Shown here in pieces: positions 46,770 to 60,000 of a stretch of DNA of 64,000 nucleotides. The number at the start of each line of letters is the position of its first letter. Positions within the stretch are counted from its first letter, which is position 1. This DNA is from Homalodisca vitripennis (lineage: Eukaryota; Arthropoda; Insecta; Hemiptera; Cicadellidae), in the NCBI RefSeq assembly GCF_021130785.1, contig NC_060212.1, forward strand, positions 146,593,501 through 146,657,500. Direction: 5' to 3'. The translations under genes were made by a program, and so were the position numbers. The notes below the pieces were generated by a model. The model had not been told where the DNA came from and made no database searches. It worked only from the letters and a program-made list of their open reading frames with translations.

Positions 46770-48640
46770 TATCAGATTTATAGTAACTTAATTCTACCAA
46801 ATTCCAGGCTTGGTGATTTCTCTTCATTTGAATCTTAAAGGTTTTACTCTTATAAAAGCTTGAATCTGATGGTTCACTCCCACTTTTTTTACTCATTATT
46901 AATAGGCTTAATTTAATTTAAATATAAAATAAAATAATAAACTACAACTAATTAAATACAGCACAGCTCCAAACAGTACACAAAAATGCCTTGATAAAAA
47001 AAGCGTTTACCAAACACTTTCAGGATAAAATAAGCATTTTCCCTACTCCATATAATAAAAAAAACAAACATTTAATTTTGACCCAGTCCTGCCAACTTCA
47101 AATATTTGTTAAACAAGCACTAAGAAAAGAGAAACTTCTATTGTCTTGTTGTCTAGGCTTTACATTTAAGTTTTCTTTTTGATGGTGATTATAACAAAAT
47201 GAGACATTTTTTATCCTTTTTGACTTAAGAAACAGAAATAAATCACTGAGCTACAGCATGTAACTGTGTCAATTTTTCTTCAACTTATGAATATTTAAAT
47301 AACTACAATTTCAAACATCTTGACTTTCCTGTGTATCTATTAATGTTTACATGCTGTAATTATTATGCAAACTTTATTTAAAAATATATAAATGTAAAAC
47401 ATACTCACAGATAAGAGTCATCGAAAGGTTAGAACTTTTAATTTTGTACGTTTTTGCTTCATAGCAAAATTTATAACCTTTTAGTAAGTTTTCTTAAATA
47501 TGATTTTATAGTGAGATATACTTATCTTACTCATATTTAAAAATTAGTACAGTTTGATGTGGTTCAGATTGCTGTGATCAGCAAAGGATTGTTAGTATTT
47601 GTTTTAGATTTAACTATTATAATTAGGATATGAATAATTTATTATTGTTATGTTTGTTGTTTATTTATTATGAATGTCGATTTTAGTAATCATAATGATT
47701 AGATGTTAAGAATATTTTTGATGAGTTGCTTAGTTTATAACTAAAATGAGTATTTTAATTTTTCAAATTAAACTTTATAACAAACTTATCAATTTCTTTG
47801 GGATTGAGACTACAGATGAGAATTTAAAACCTTGCCATGTACGTATATTTGTACCCTGCTCTCTTGTATTGGATTGTAAAGTAAGGTTATTGAATTGGTT
47901 AAGAATGTTTTAAATATATGTGGAGAAATGGATGAAAAAGCTTAAAACATGTTGCCTGTATGCTTCTCAACAGTATACTGATAAATGGTGCTTTGATGTG
48001 ATGTTCCGATCTTTTTGTGGTTTTTCGCTTTAAGTGGAACAGCTGTGTAAGAACAAACAGTCCGAGAAGTCCAATAGTTATTGGGGCCGCTTTACTTGCT
48101 CTAATAAATAGAATAGTTATAAGTTGTAACTAATTCTTATTTTTAATAAGTTAATTTAAAATACTTTTTTGTATCTTTGTTTTAGTTCAGTGTAAAATAG
48201 ACTGTAAGATCACCACATGACAAAAATACCAAGCTGTAAAAAGTTAACACGTAATAAATTATACATCATACTACGTACAGTAGAAACATCTAATGGTGAA
48301 CTTTTGAAAAACCACAGTGATATTTGGAGCGTTGTTTAAAAAAAATTTATATAATGCATTTGTAAGTGTTAGAAAATTGCTTAAATGGACATAACAAGAA
48401 GTACTTAATTGTACATTTGGTCATACGAAAATTGTTAACCCATTGAAGAAGTATTAATTGAGGCTTCTGGAGTACCAGCATCAGCAGTTAAATGAAGTAA
48501 AATTCAAGATTTGGGTTAAAGCTTTCTAAAACTAAATCTGTAAAAGAGTATCTTTTACACTACTATCCTTACAATAAAATCTTATTAAATATTATTTGTT
48601 ACAAAGCTATTATGTAATTACAATGTTTTTAAACTTTCAT
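46770..48640. other. No supported feature
   Basis: AT-rich intergenic DNA without recognisable coding, repeat or TIR signals. Confidence 0.35.
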
Positions 48641-48647
48641 ATATTCG

Positions 48648-50090
48648 AGGGTTATCCAGAAAGTAGATTACATTTAGCTGCTAGGGGCCATTTTAATGTC
48701 AGGGTTTCTCTGTTCATTAGCTATCAAGCGGTGCTAGTGGAAAGTTACTTTTGCTCCTTGTTGTTTTACAATAGCAGTTTAAAATGTGTGATTCAATTGG
48801 AAATTCCACTAATTGTAAAGTGCGGTTGGTAGTACAGTTTTTGTTGCATAAGCACAATAAACCGATTGAGATTTATCACAAAACTCTGTGGAGTTTATGG
48901 GAACGATGTGATTACTGAAAGTGGAGTGCGTCAGTGGTGCATTAGGTTTAAAAATGTTCGAAATAATGTGCACGATGATAAACAAAGTGGACAGCCGAGC
49001 ACTGTGACTGATTAAATTGTCTCTGAAGTCGATGATAAGATTAAGAAGGCCGCCGATTCACAATAACAGAACTCTCACTTAGTTTTCCTCAAATTTCAAG
49101 AAGTTAGTTACACGAAATTGTTACTTATGGTAACCTAAGTTTTGTGCAAGATGAGTAACGTCCACAAACGGTAAATCAGACTCGAGAAGGTGTGGATGCT
49201 TTATAGAGGGAGGTGTTGTCACATCTGCCTTACAGTCCGAACCTTGCACCCAAGGAATACCACCTGTTTCTAGGTCAATTAAGACCTGGCTTACAATGCA
49301 GTGCTTCGATGACGACGTGGAATTGCAGGAGGATGTAAACTATCTGGTTAACCCTTTGGCTGCTAAGAATTTTTTGATATGTTATCCCAAAAGTGCTCAG
49401 GTTTTTATCGGATTTTATCCCAAAAGTGCTAAGCCTAAAATGGTGAATTTGTAGAGTTTTTACTAAAAAATCATAAGTTCCTCAAATTTTAACCTATTTC
49501 ATTGATTTATGTTTTGTTTTGTAGTATAATATATGTAAGAAAATAAAAAATAATACATTTTGAAAAATACAAAACTATGTAAACAAATAAATAAATATTT
49601 TTTTTTTTTTTCAACTTTGACACAGAAAAACATAATTAAATTTAACTTATATTTTTTTAAATACATTTTTACCTAAAACCATATGTTGTTTTGAGTACAT
49701 ACTGAAATTTTCATGCAAAAATATAGATTTTTACTTATGTAATGAAAAAAAAAACACAAAAAAACTTACCCTGTGCTATCTAGATCACAGCTGTTTTTGC
49801 TGTTAGTGTACTATAAAAAAACCAGTAAATACAAGTGTTGTTATTATTTTTAAGGAAAAGTAAACTTATTCAACTGTCATTTACCGCAATCCGCGTGTAA
49901 ATAACGTAATATTTAGCGCTGGAAAAAAAAATTTGCAACAACGACATATCGTTGCATAGCAGCCAAAGGGTTAAAGTCTTAGGCGGCAGAATTTTACAAC
50001 ACTGGAATTTAAAAATTAGTTCATCGCTATGACAAGCACCTAAATTTATATGTTAATTATGTTGGAAAATAGCATTTTAATGTCACTTTC
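48648..50090 (+). pseudogene. Mariner remnant interrupted by a piggyBac-like MITE
   Basis: Starts with a TIR-like CGAGGGTTATCCAGAAAGTA. The transposase can be read in pieces: VVQFLLHKHNKPIEIYHKTL, CARDDKQSGQPSTVTD-like, FTITELSLSFPQISRS and LHEIVTYG (49060-49130). LPYSPNLAPKEYHLFLGQ (49222-49280) is followed by the C-terminal part split at 49348. After the MITE, SLGGRILQHWNLKISS corresponds to the final mariner helix before the CLNxxVNYVEK-like end near 50060. Stops and deletions are frequent, and the middle with the first two catalytic Asp residues is largely lost. Confidence 0.75.
49352..49970. mobile_element. piggyBac-like MITE (TTAA target, 14-bp perfect TIRs)
   Basis: The 619-bp segment begins CCCTTTGGCTGCTA and ends with its exact inverse TAGCAGCCAAAGGG. 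It is flanked by TTAA at 49348-49351 and 49971-49974. A CCC start and TTAA duplication are the signature of piggyBac elements. There is no open frame. Near the left end TTATCCCAAAAGTGCT occurs twice (about 49382 and 49415). Removing the element and one TTAA rejoins the two halves of the surrounding mariner. Confidence 0.85.
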
Positions 50091-50994
50091 AAATGTATAT
50101 AATACAATTTTTTTCTTGTATTTTGTTTTTGTTTATGTCAAAATGTAATCATTCAAAGTTCTTGTTTCCTAGGATACTCTAATTTGTTTTCACTGTACAC
50201 AAAATTATTTTACAATTAATTAAACATACTGTACAATTGGAAAATAATCCAAATAGCTTTCATCTTAACGTTAAAGTTCTTCATCCTCGCACAAACCATG
50301 AACCGGCAAATAGTTTTTGAGCGTGGGAAATAATTACGTCTTCCACATTTCCATCACTATCGCTAATATCAGAATTGTACAGGTAATCACTGCCTAATAA
50401 CAAAGCAACAACAGAGTTTCGCAAGTTTATTACACCCATTACAATTAATTTCACAATTAAACAAAAACAAATGCATCTAACTTCGCGTATAGTAGCTGAC
50501 ACATGCATTCATGACGGATGTTCCAAAGAATCAGGTGGTAAATTCAGTGCTGCCAGTAACAAAAACAAAATTAAATGTAATATCTTCTTAGTAAAGGAGT
50601 CAGTAAATACCATGGCAACAATATCTGTCAGATATTTTCAGAACTAGAACGGCCCAAACAATAAAGAGTGGCTAGAATAGACTATGTAACTGGTACTTGT
50701 GTCTTCTTAATGGGTTAACACTTGATTATAAGAGTTAGTTAAGAAGACTGTGATTAGGGGTTTGTCCATTATCAAGTAAAGTACATACAATTAAAAGAAA
50801 ATGAACAGAAAAAAGCAATGTTAGGTATCTCTTGACAATTATTGGTGTGCAACGTAGCATTTACTTTGTAATTTGTGTATGAAGTAAATTTTTGGTGCTA
50901 ACGACAGTGTGCTGAATGGATTGAAGTTTTCCAAAATGTCTGATCTTTATCTAATCCCATGTACTATTAATGGGATTTATTTCATTTTTTTTTC
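50091..50994. other. No gene I can support
   Basis: A minus-strand open frame at 50281-50508 has an acidic patch (SDYLYNSDISDSDGNVEDVI) that looks like a transposase N-terminus or a short exon, but nothing adjacent confirms it. Confidence 0.3.
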
Positions 50995-50997
50995 ACC

Positions 50998-51472
50998 AGC
51001 AGGGATCACTTCTGGCTGGTTTATACCTACCAGTTGTACCCACCACTGGGCACAGCAAAAACCTATGTGCCACTTCAATCTGGGCAACTTTATGAATGTC
51101 CAGTAGCGGCACATCACTAACCGCAAATGTTGAGATTCTGGGATTCATGGGCAATTCGATAGGTCTAGCCTACTGTGGAGGATGGCTGTTGGAGTTGGTG
51201 GGGTTTGTTCCCTAACCTCAGAGGTTCTTGCTAGCCTCAAAAAGGGTATGCCACCCCCTGCCTACTTTGACTGAAGAGGCTGGTTCACAGCTGGCCTCCC
51301 TTCTTCCGGGATGACTTTGAGATGTAGTGCCCTAATTCTTCCTCATGGATCTCGATAGGAGGCGGCCCCTACTCCCTAACCTTAGCCTATCCTGAATATC
51401 CTATCACTCCGGAAGCAGTGCAAAGGTCCTTACAGGACTAAGTGCAATTTATAAGCTTCTTGTCCTAAGAGA

Positions 51473-51498
<26 letters not shown>
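50998..51498 (+). mobile_element. SINE-like retroposon, copy 2, with poly-A tail
   Basis: The body is nearly identical to 43444-43924, differing by scattered substitutions and a GTGGGGTTT-type insertion, and ends in a 27-base A-run at 51472-51498. ATTAATGG words occur on both sides (about 50966 and 51499), but they do not lie flush with the element start, so the target duplication is uncertain. Confidence 0.85.
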
Positions 51499-51503
<5 letters not shown>

Positions 51504-52139
51504 GGAGGATTTTTATTAATTTCTAAATTTATTTAACAAGCAACATAGTTAACCATCCCTTTTAATGGAGTCGACTGGTTAACAACTGAAAATCTAAAAT
51601 AGTATGGTTAGTGGAAGGACAAATTTAAATAGAAGAAAATATAGTTCTCATAGAAAGGTAAAAGACGGTGTGTTAGAGAAAAAGTAAACAAATTTACCAC
51701 AAGAGTACCTAATATTTCATGCATAAAAACAGATGTTCTACATAGTATACTTAATGTACTATAGTATCTATCAGGATTACTCATTTCAATACCAAGAATT
51801 TTTCTGTGACTGTCAAGAATCCCAGTTTCTACCATCAAGTAGTATATGTATAGCATCTCATTGTAATTTATTAAAATTTTTACAATTCAGCAAAATAATG
51901 CATTAGGCTATATATTTTTAGTTATATGTGGATATCCATGCTTGTTTATGTTTATTTTGACCTAGATTATAACATACAGTGACGAAGCTTAATAAAAATA
52001 TGCAAAACATCCTTAAGATTGATTAATCTAATGAACTTTTACCAATGCTACTTATTTAGTAGGAAATAACTCTTAAAATTACCAACTTTACAGGAAGTTG
52101 AAAATCTTTGTCAAAACCTTATATCTATACAAAAGCTGT
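51499..52139. other. No supported feature
   Basis: AT-rich DNA. A short segment near 51940-51980 resembles the TTTGACCTAG part of the dispersed repeat, too weakly to annotate. Confidence 0.3.
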
Positions 52140-53110
52140 CCAGAAAGAAAAATATTTTAAAGAACAAAGTTAAAATGACAATTTTTATTATTTGAATTTT
52201 GAAGATGAACTCTTAGGCTATTTTTCTACATAATCGCCATATAAATAAAACATTTATTATAATGTGGTACAAGCTTTTTAATACCCTCTCTGTAGAAATC
52301 TGCTGCCTACAAGTTCAACCACTAGTTTACACCGACATCCAGTTGAGCATCAGTGTCAAATCATTGCATAGCAAGTTAAGGCTTCATCACAACATAGATG
52401 GTAGTCACGAGAAAAGGTGGTAGTCTCTTCATCACGCAAAAAGGTGGTAGTCTCTTCATCACGAGAAAAGGTGGTAGTCGCTCAGGGCCAAATCCGGGCT
52501 GTATGGTGGATGATTGAAAACTTCCCATCCAAGAGCTCTTGGTTACGATTGGCTGTGTGTGTCAAGCATTGTTGTGGAGAAACGAAACTTTCTTGCTGAG
52601 TTTTCTAACACGCTTGCTTTGTATTGCACATCTTAAGGTTCTGAGGGTTTGGCAATACCTATCTGAGTTGACAGTTTGATCATGTTCAAGAAAATCACTC
52701 CTTGAGTGTTTGAAAATATAGTAGCCATGGTTTTTCTTGCTGACAGCGTTTGCAGAAACTTGCTCAGTTTCTTGGGTTAATGCATGTGCCCCATCCCATC
52801 GACTGTCATTTTGTTTTACAGTTGATGTGCTGTACCTAAGTCTCGTTGCCGGTTCCAATATTATTGAGACTTGGTTTCCACTTTTGTTCTAGTCTTCCAA
52901 AAAGTCAGTGCTGCAGCAAGTCTCTCCTTTTTTCGCGGTCTTCTGTTAGGATTTTTGGAATCCATCTGGAACAAAATTTTTAGTAACCAAGTTTACAAAC
53001 CACAATTTCATGAACTAAACTCCGTGAAATTTGGGTACTATATTCTGAGAGTTCCGTAATCGTGAAATGACGATTTTAACAGATTTTATAATTGATTTTC
53101 ACTATTAATT
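52140..53110 (-). pseudogene. Degenerate mariner transposase
   Basis: Minus-strand order: SRSLVHEIVVCKLGYQKFCS, RWIPKILTEDRKKERLAAAL, LEPATRLRYSTSTVK, LSKFLQTLSARKTMATIFSN, TQIGIAKPSEP-like, KKVSFLHNNA, then WEVFNHPPYSPDLALSDYHL and a final DFYREGIKKLVP-like piece. These are the successive conserved blocks of a mariner transposase, in shifting frames. LHNNA stands where the catalytic aspartate (HDNA) would be, so a key residue is replaced. Inactive. Confidence 0.75.
52398..52480. repeat. Short tandem repeat (about 27-31 bp, three units)
   Basis: AAAAGGTGGTAGTCTCTTCA occurs three times in tandem with small differences, the last ending GTAGTCGCTCAGG. It lies inside the mariner remnant and is an expansion of transposase sequence. 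Confidence 0.8.
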
Positions 53111-54654
53111 CATCATTCCAAGACTAAGCCTACCACTGTGATGTTCATGAACACTGGTTCGTCCATTTAAAAATCAATGCACTACTGCCTCACTCAGCTT
53201 TCACTCATTTTTTTCCTTCCTGAGGGAAAAGGACAGTTTGTCCTAAAAGGACCTTTGCGCCTCCCTTACTTTAATTTTGTATCCTCAAAGTCCGAGGCTT
53301 TTGCACTCATTATTGTGATTTTTCACCAACAAAACCCTTATCACAGATCGCATTCTCAATTGCAGTGCTTACTTCCACACTCCACTGTATATAAAGTACG
53401 ATAGGAGATGCACAATCTACCACAACTGGTTAGGTACTGCGTGTAGGAACACTTATGCCAAAATGGCAGCACTAGTCCCGCCCATTGCCGCGCCATGTCA
53501 GAACATCTGTTACTTTCTGGAACAGCCCTTGTTACCATACAGGTGTTTTAACAGTATGATAGTATTTGGGTGATTAAATATTTGTTTCTACTATATAACT
53601 GATGGCATGATTTTAAAATGTCGTGTTTGGAGGTGATTATAAAGTGAGGAATTATTTTGGGATATTGTTCAATAGAAGAAGAAAATAAACAAAACATTTA
53701 CTCTTAATATTATAGTCTATTTTGCTTCGTTGAGTGTCTGTATTTCTCCACTTTTTTTATCACTGTAAGTACAGTGTGTTTGATACATGCAATATTTGAA
53801 ATACAAAGTTTAGAAATACACTACTGGCTTATTTAAATAATTTTTTGAGATAAAAGGTTTTAAACTTTGATTAAGAACATTTTGCTTTGGCCTTTTACTA
53901 AAAAGGCAACTGTGTATACTTAGCAGTTTTGCTAGCATCTTCTTTTCCAGATGTTTGTTACAAAATTTAAAGTATATTGTAGGTCACATTAGTGAATAAA
54001 ATTCAGTATTGTATTGAAAATTAAACACTTTATACTTATATAATTCAGTTATTTAATTTTTGATTACTGTATATGTGTTTGTAGTTGTTCCAATATGTTC
54101 CTGTTGTTATAATGATTCAGAAATGTATTTTGTGTCAATTAATGATTTTAGAAGAAAGTACTGAGTTGGATCTATTATATTTTGTACAAAGTCAAACTAA
54201 AAAACTCCATAAAGAGGTATACATTAGTTTAAAAAAGAAAACAAATTCTAGCTGTCTAAGATCATAAATAAGGATGGTCTGAATTGTTAACTCTTCAAGT
54301 GTAGTCACATGTAGACACTGAGGAATGTCTAGATAGTGTCAAGTAGCTTGAGATGTTTGCACTCAAGGTGTTAAGTAAAAATCTGCAAAATGTTTAAACT
54401 AGGCTGATTGTTTGGGAACATTTATGAGTGAATTGGCAGCAGTGTAAAGGTTAAAGATAATTCTGATAAGGTGGAGTTACAAGATTTGTCAATTTGGACA
54501 TTGAATAGAACTGACTACAATTATCAAATTCAGTTCAGTTAGTAAAATTTGTGCAAATAATAACCATGTAAAAATCATTTAATTTGTGATTATAAAATGC
54601 TAGGGAAATACAATTAATTACTAAGGTAGTTAACATTGAGAATACTTGTTTTTA
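53111..54654. other. No supported gene
   Basis: AT-rich DNA; no TIRs, repeats or coding motifs that I can defend. Confidence 0.35.
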
Positions 54655-56123
54655 CGAGGGTCATTGGGAAAGTAAGTTGCTTTAACCTTTGAGCTGGCAA
54701 TCTAGTTTGTTAGACAAGTTGTTGCAATCCTCTTTTTAAATATTTGTTCAAATATGTCTAACCATACCTAAAGTGATGAAATTTTCATATCTTTTTTTCT
54801 TTTAAAAGCTAAGAAGTTAAACTCTATATTAGATATTTGTATGTGTATAGATTACTAGATATAGGTCAATGTTTATTTGATCTTTTAAGTTCTATGCATA
54901 TACTCAAAGTTACGAGTTTGTCAACTTTTCAGTTATTAGTGGAAAAAGTTTATTTCACAAAATAAACTATACAAATTATATTTTTTGGTTCAGTACTAAA
55001 TTTGGAAATCTAGTGGTTTTCTTTGTGTGTATTGGTTATTAAAAATATATTTTGTAAAAAACAACAATATGGTACTTCTTTTATTTCGATGTAGTTCAGG
55101 GATTGTTTGCTAGTATAGATCTACGTAATTACAGCTTGTAACAATCCATTCAATTCTTATAAGTGTCATGTTCCGCATGATTACGTTATTGTCAAACACA
55201 CACTCAAATAAATAAAGGTGTATAATTATTTTTATAAATAAGCTTACAAAACAGCCCAAAGGAGCTTGCTTCAATTTAAGGAAATTTCAAATGACAGTTC
55301 CAGGGTTAATAAATACAAATTCACACAAAACTTTAACAGCTTTTTCATTATATACATTTAAAAGAACAAATCAATCTATTTTCAACATACTTAACAATTA
55401 CATTTAATCACTTTTTATTGAAGCAAAAGCTTTTAAATACCAATTGAATAAAATTCTTCAGCATATGTAACCAATCACAGGCGCAGCAATGAGCTGTGGC
55501 CCCACTCAATTTATTGACTTTTTTATTGACATCAAAATAAGAAACGTATGTTTCATCACCAGTGGCTATTTGGTTAAAAAAAAGTTGTCACCTTTTCCAT
55601 GGTACCATTAGGAAATTTTTAAAATAGGTCCCATTCTTTGCTTTGAATACAAGAATTTGGGTACTCTTCAGACACAAAATTGACAATACCTTAGTTTCTC
55701 TCTCAGCCACAATTTCATACACTGTAGTTCCTTTTGTTTTATTTATGGAAAATGTTCTGATATCTGAGTGTGAACCATTGATATTTCCTTAACCTAATAT
55801 CGATTTGTTTGACAGTGTTACCGGTAACCACATTAACTTTTCTAACAAAACAATCAGCATCATTTTTAATTGCAATAGAGCTCCTATCTTCTTTTTCCAT
55901 AGAACAGAATTCATGATAAATTTCCACAGGTTGCATTTATTTACCAAAATAAATCTAAATTACGCTTATGTACTTAAAATTTTATGGGAAAGTTGATTTC
56001 AAACAGCTTTTATCGGCCGGATGCATGCTTAATGTTGCCACCCAACACCAATCATATAGCGCCACTACCTCCCCCCGTTCAGCAATCAGATGCCACAGCA
56101 ACTTACTTACCAAAATGCCCTTG
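54655..56123 (-). mobile_element. Mariner-like element with TIRs and TA duplications
   Basis: The left end CGAGGGTCATTGGGAAAGTA and AGTTGCT (54655 on) is matched in inverse by the right end: reverse complement CAAGGGCATTTTGGTAAGTA and AGTTGCT (56123 back). Both are flanked by TA. About three quarters of the first 30 bases agree. Inside, the minus strand has broken transposase-like readings: EKEDRSSIAIKNDADCFVRK near 55890, ATGDETYVSYFDVNKK near 55570-55520 (first catalytic Asp block), YAEEFYSIGI near 55460. At 1,469 bp it has the size of a complete mariner, but it is heavily mutated. Confidence 0.6.
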
Positions 56124-57058
56124 TATTTATTACAACGTAATGCTCATTTCCTTCCTTATTAAAGTAAATAACAAATAAATAAATCTTTAATATATTTTAA
56201 TTTTTAAATATCTTTTCATTTAAATTTTCACCCAATAAGTTTTTTGAATTAATATATTCATTGTTACCAGTATTTGTAGGATTATTTTCACATGTACTTA
56301 GATTGTTAAAAGAGTATTTTCCCACTGTCTATAAAATTTTTAAAAAAGGTCCAATATACGTTAGATTAGTACAGCACTAAGATAACAGATTTTTAAAGAT
56401 TTGCATGAGATTGCCTTCTGTAGATAATAGATTTCTAAGTGCACGAAAATGTAGATGTTATATTTACACTTAGAATAGTGAGCTGAACTGAAAGCTCTGT
56501 ACTGTCAAACAAATTCATGTGATAACACTGTTCATTTTTTTAGGAACTAATGTAGTCTCGGAATGAAAGAATCAAGTCTTAAAACCCTTAAGTCTTAAAT
56601 TCATGCATAAAGCAATACCGACTTAAACCAAAGAATTTTAATCCATTTAAAAATTTCATTAAATACACAAAAACTATTACTTTAATTTATGTTTTGGATG
56701 TTAACAGCAAAGATATATTTTGTTTATTTGATAAAATGGTGTATATTTTCTACACTACAAGTCTTTTTAACAGTTTTATTTTGTAAACAAAAGCATGTCT
56801 TGTGTAACTGCATGATCGTACTGACTCTTTACATGACAAGACAATATTGGTATTTCTTAGTATACATGATATGTATATTATAGGATCTCAACTCTTGTAA
56901 CTGAAGACTATACCTTAATATATTTTGTATCATATAGATTACACTTTCTAGTCATACCAGTATACAATAAAATATCACTTTCTATCCATAGCAGTGTCAA
57001 TTTCTTCCATTATCACCCTTATATCATTTTCTGCTTTACACAAAAATAGTTTAATTTG

Positions 57059-60000
57059 TTAAAATCTGAATCGGAAGCGAGTTTTTCCAAAGTTAATTTG
57101 GCTTGCATTATGTCGAATTTTAAGTGATTTACACCCATGAACCAATTTCCGTACACTTTTAAATCTGTGTTTTCGCTTAGATGTATTAATCGTGTGTGAA
57201 ATTATGTACAGTAAAAATGAACAGAACTGCTTGTAGTCTAGGCCAAATGATGCGTTTAACATGAGCTGACAATGTTCCTCCCACTCTTCCATGTCTTGAC
57301 AGTCGGAGATCTCTGCCTTGACTGCCGCCAAATTGCCCCTCAGTGAGTTCCACATCTTTCCAATGTTACAGCCATTCACCCAGTTATGGTTTATGGAGAT
57401 AGTATCATCCTGGGAAGAAAAGAATCAGTAACACCAGTGTTCTACTACTAACAAAATAGTGTAAAACAACCTCGTGATATGAATTTCCATGCATACTTTC
57501 TTCATAATTTTCTTTTTCCAACTCACCAAATTCCACACTTGATGATGCCAGCCTGAGGGGACAAATATTGCTTCTCCAGGATTTTGTATTACTTCCAACT
57601 GAGTCTTCAATTTTTGATAGCTTTCAAACCTGTCTCTATTTTTCAAGGTAGGATCTTCAACATCATATGCTAAGTTGCCATGTATATCGGTGAGATGTTT
57701 CTCCTCCCCAGGGGGAAAAAGCACCCACCGTTTCTTGCCACATAAGTTTACGGACCAACTGAATGATGAAAATACATCAGCATGAAAAGGCGTCCTGAAA
57801 GAAATATTTATTAATTAATGATTACAATGTATTTATTTAGAATGATAACTCTAGTCTTTTTTTTACAAGTTAGTTTCTTTTTTACTATTTTCCCCTTTCT
57901 ATAGAAATACTAGAATAGGAAAAATGGGTATTTTACCTTGGTATATTGTATTATGAGGGTCACTGAAAGTTTTGAGATATCGGAAAAGAGTGCATACTAT
58001 TTTATAATACTGTGCAATAATTTTATTTGATTGTCTGAGCCCCAGTCAGTATCTGACAGCGACTTGGGTTCATTGGTGTACTTGTGTCGTCTGTTCAGAA
58101 TCAATCAATCAATTTCGTGAAGTCATAGAGTTATTAAGAGAACATTTAGCCTATGATTTTAAAGTCAGTTTGTTTCAAGAGGGGTGTGTGAATGTCTTAA
58201 AATTGCCTATTGTTCTGAAGCAAAGGTGGTAATCAGAATTTTAAAGGGGCTTAGAAAATGTTGATCGGATGCGCAGTATGATCAAGAGATATATGAGAAC
58301 AGACACTGCACTTATTTAATGATTTAAACTTCCCTAGGTATTAGATCTACAGCAGTGTGAATAATCTTGCATGACTTTAAAGTTACAAAACTTGTTTCTT
58401 TATGGATACCCCACAATTTAACAGATGAACAAAAAATGTAATGTGTGAGAATCAGCCAGCAGACCCTCCAACTACTTAATAATGGTGGTCATTGGATTAT
58501 TTCCAAAATTGTTACTAATGATAAGATGTATATATCATTTTATGACATTCAAATTCAAGGAGAGTCCCATACAGATGTTTAAAAACATTATCCGCCACAA
58601 AGGTCAAGAAACAACGATCAGTAAAGAAAGCAATGTATACAGTTCTTTTCAGGAGTATGGGACAGTGAAAGCTATTAAGCTGGAGGAACAAATGTTGTCA
58701 CAAGAAGTTGGTACACTGAACAATGCTTGCTAGAAGGTCTTCAGCACTTGAACATCAAGTGTTTAATTTTGCACCACGACAATACAAATGTCAAATTCAA
58801 CGTAAATGCTTAGTGAACTAGCTGAAAACTGTTGAAGAAGCCTACAACAAATTTATAATAACAGTAACATTAGCTTTAGATGCAGCCTGCCCTAGAAAAC
58901 TTAAAAAAGCAACCAAAGCCTAGACTATTAGTGGATAAAAAAAGTCTGCAGGCTCAAAGAAAATGTTATAAGGCTACAACACCAGTATGAAACAACAGGA
59001 CAGAGCAGACACAAAAACTCCTATGACCAACGCTTAAAACTACTGAGACAATAGGCCTCCGCTGACTACATAAATAGAACTGACAACAAGCTGCAAGCCA
59101 TGTGGAAATTAATTAAGAATGTCCGTACCAAAAACAGGAGCTCTGCAGAGGACATTAAAATGGACAACGATCACAAAACCCTCAAGAAGTTGCTGATCAT
59201 CTAAATTTATTTTTTGTCATTGTGGCAGAAACAACATTAATGGATATAACGACCAAAACTAGCATCAAAGAAGTTAAAGATACAATCCAAGAATTTTGCA
59301 GGAATTGATGAAATATCCTCCAAAGTACTAAAATTCTGTACTAATGAACTCACCCTCCCCTCCCCATTGGTTGTTATTTTCAACAAAATCCTTCAAAGAA
59401 GGAAAGTTCCCTTATAAGCTAAAATTTAAAAGTGGGAGCCACACGATGAATACAATTACAGATCAATTTCACTGATTCCAACATTTTCAAGATTATGTGA
59501 AAGAATTTTACTCTAACAACTCCTGGATGACTGTGCTCAGCACAACATGCTAAGTGAAAACCAACATCGATTTACAAAAGGCAAATCAACAACCACAGCA
59601 TTGATCAATCTAATTGAGTTAGTGACAATCAGTATTGAAGAGGGGAAATTGACCACTGCCTTGTTTCTTGACAAGCAAAGCATTTGACTGCTTAAGCCAC
59701 AACATCATTATGAAGAAATTAGGATCCTTTGGGATCAGAGGAACAGCTAATGAATGGTTTGAGACCTATTTTAAAGGGCCGCGAACAGCTGGTTGAACTA
59801 AACCATTCATCAAATGGTGTCACAAAGACAATCAGGTCAAAAATTCTTCCTGTGAAACGAGTGTGTGCCGCAAGGCTCTGTACTAGGACCAGTAATTTTT
59901 TATCCTTTTTACTAATGACCTACCCTAACATCTAAGAAACTCTGCACCCCTCTTATGTATGCCGATGTTACTACTCAAAGCAGGCAAAGATTTGTTACAA

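Noticed and set aside
47039..47182. Small open frame in AT-rich intergenic DNA
   Set aside because: Composition and length are as expected by chance; no start context, motif or splice signal.
50281..50508. Minus-strand open frame with an acidic segment
   Set aside because: It could be an exon or transposase start, but no adjacent evidence supports either.
59729..59935. Plus-strand open frame in the JMJD4 intron treated as a gene
   Set aside because: It is a mixed-frame piece of the degenerate LINE RT; flanking RT motifs are in other frames.
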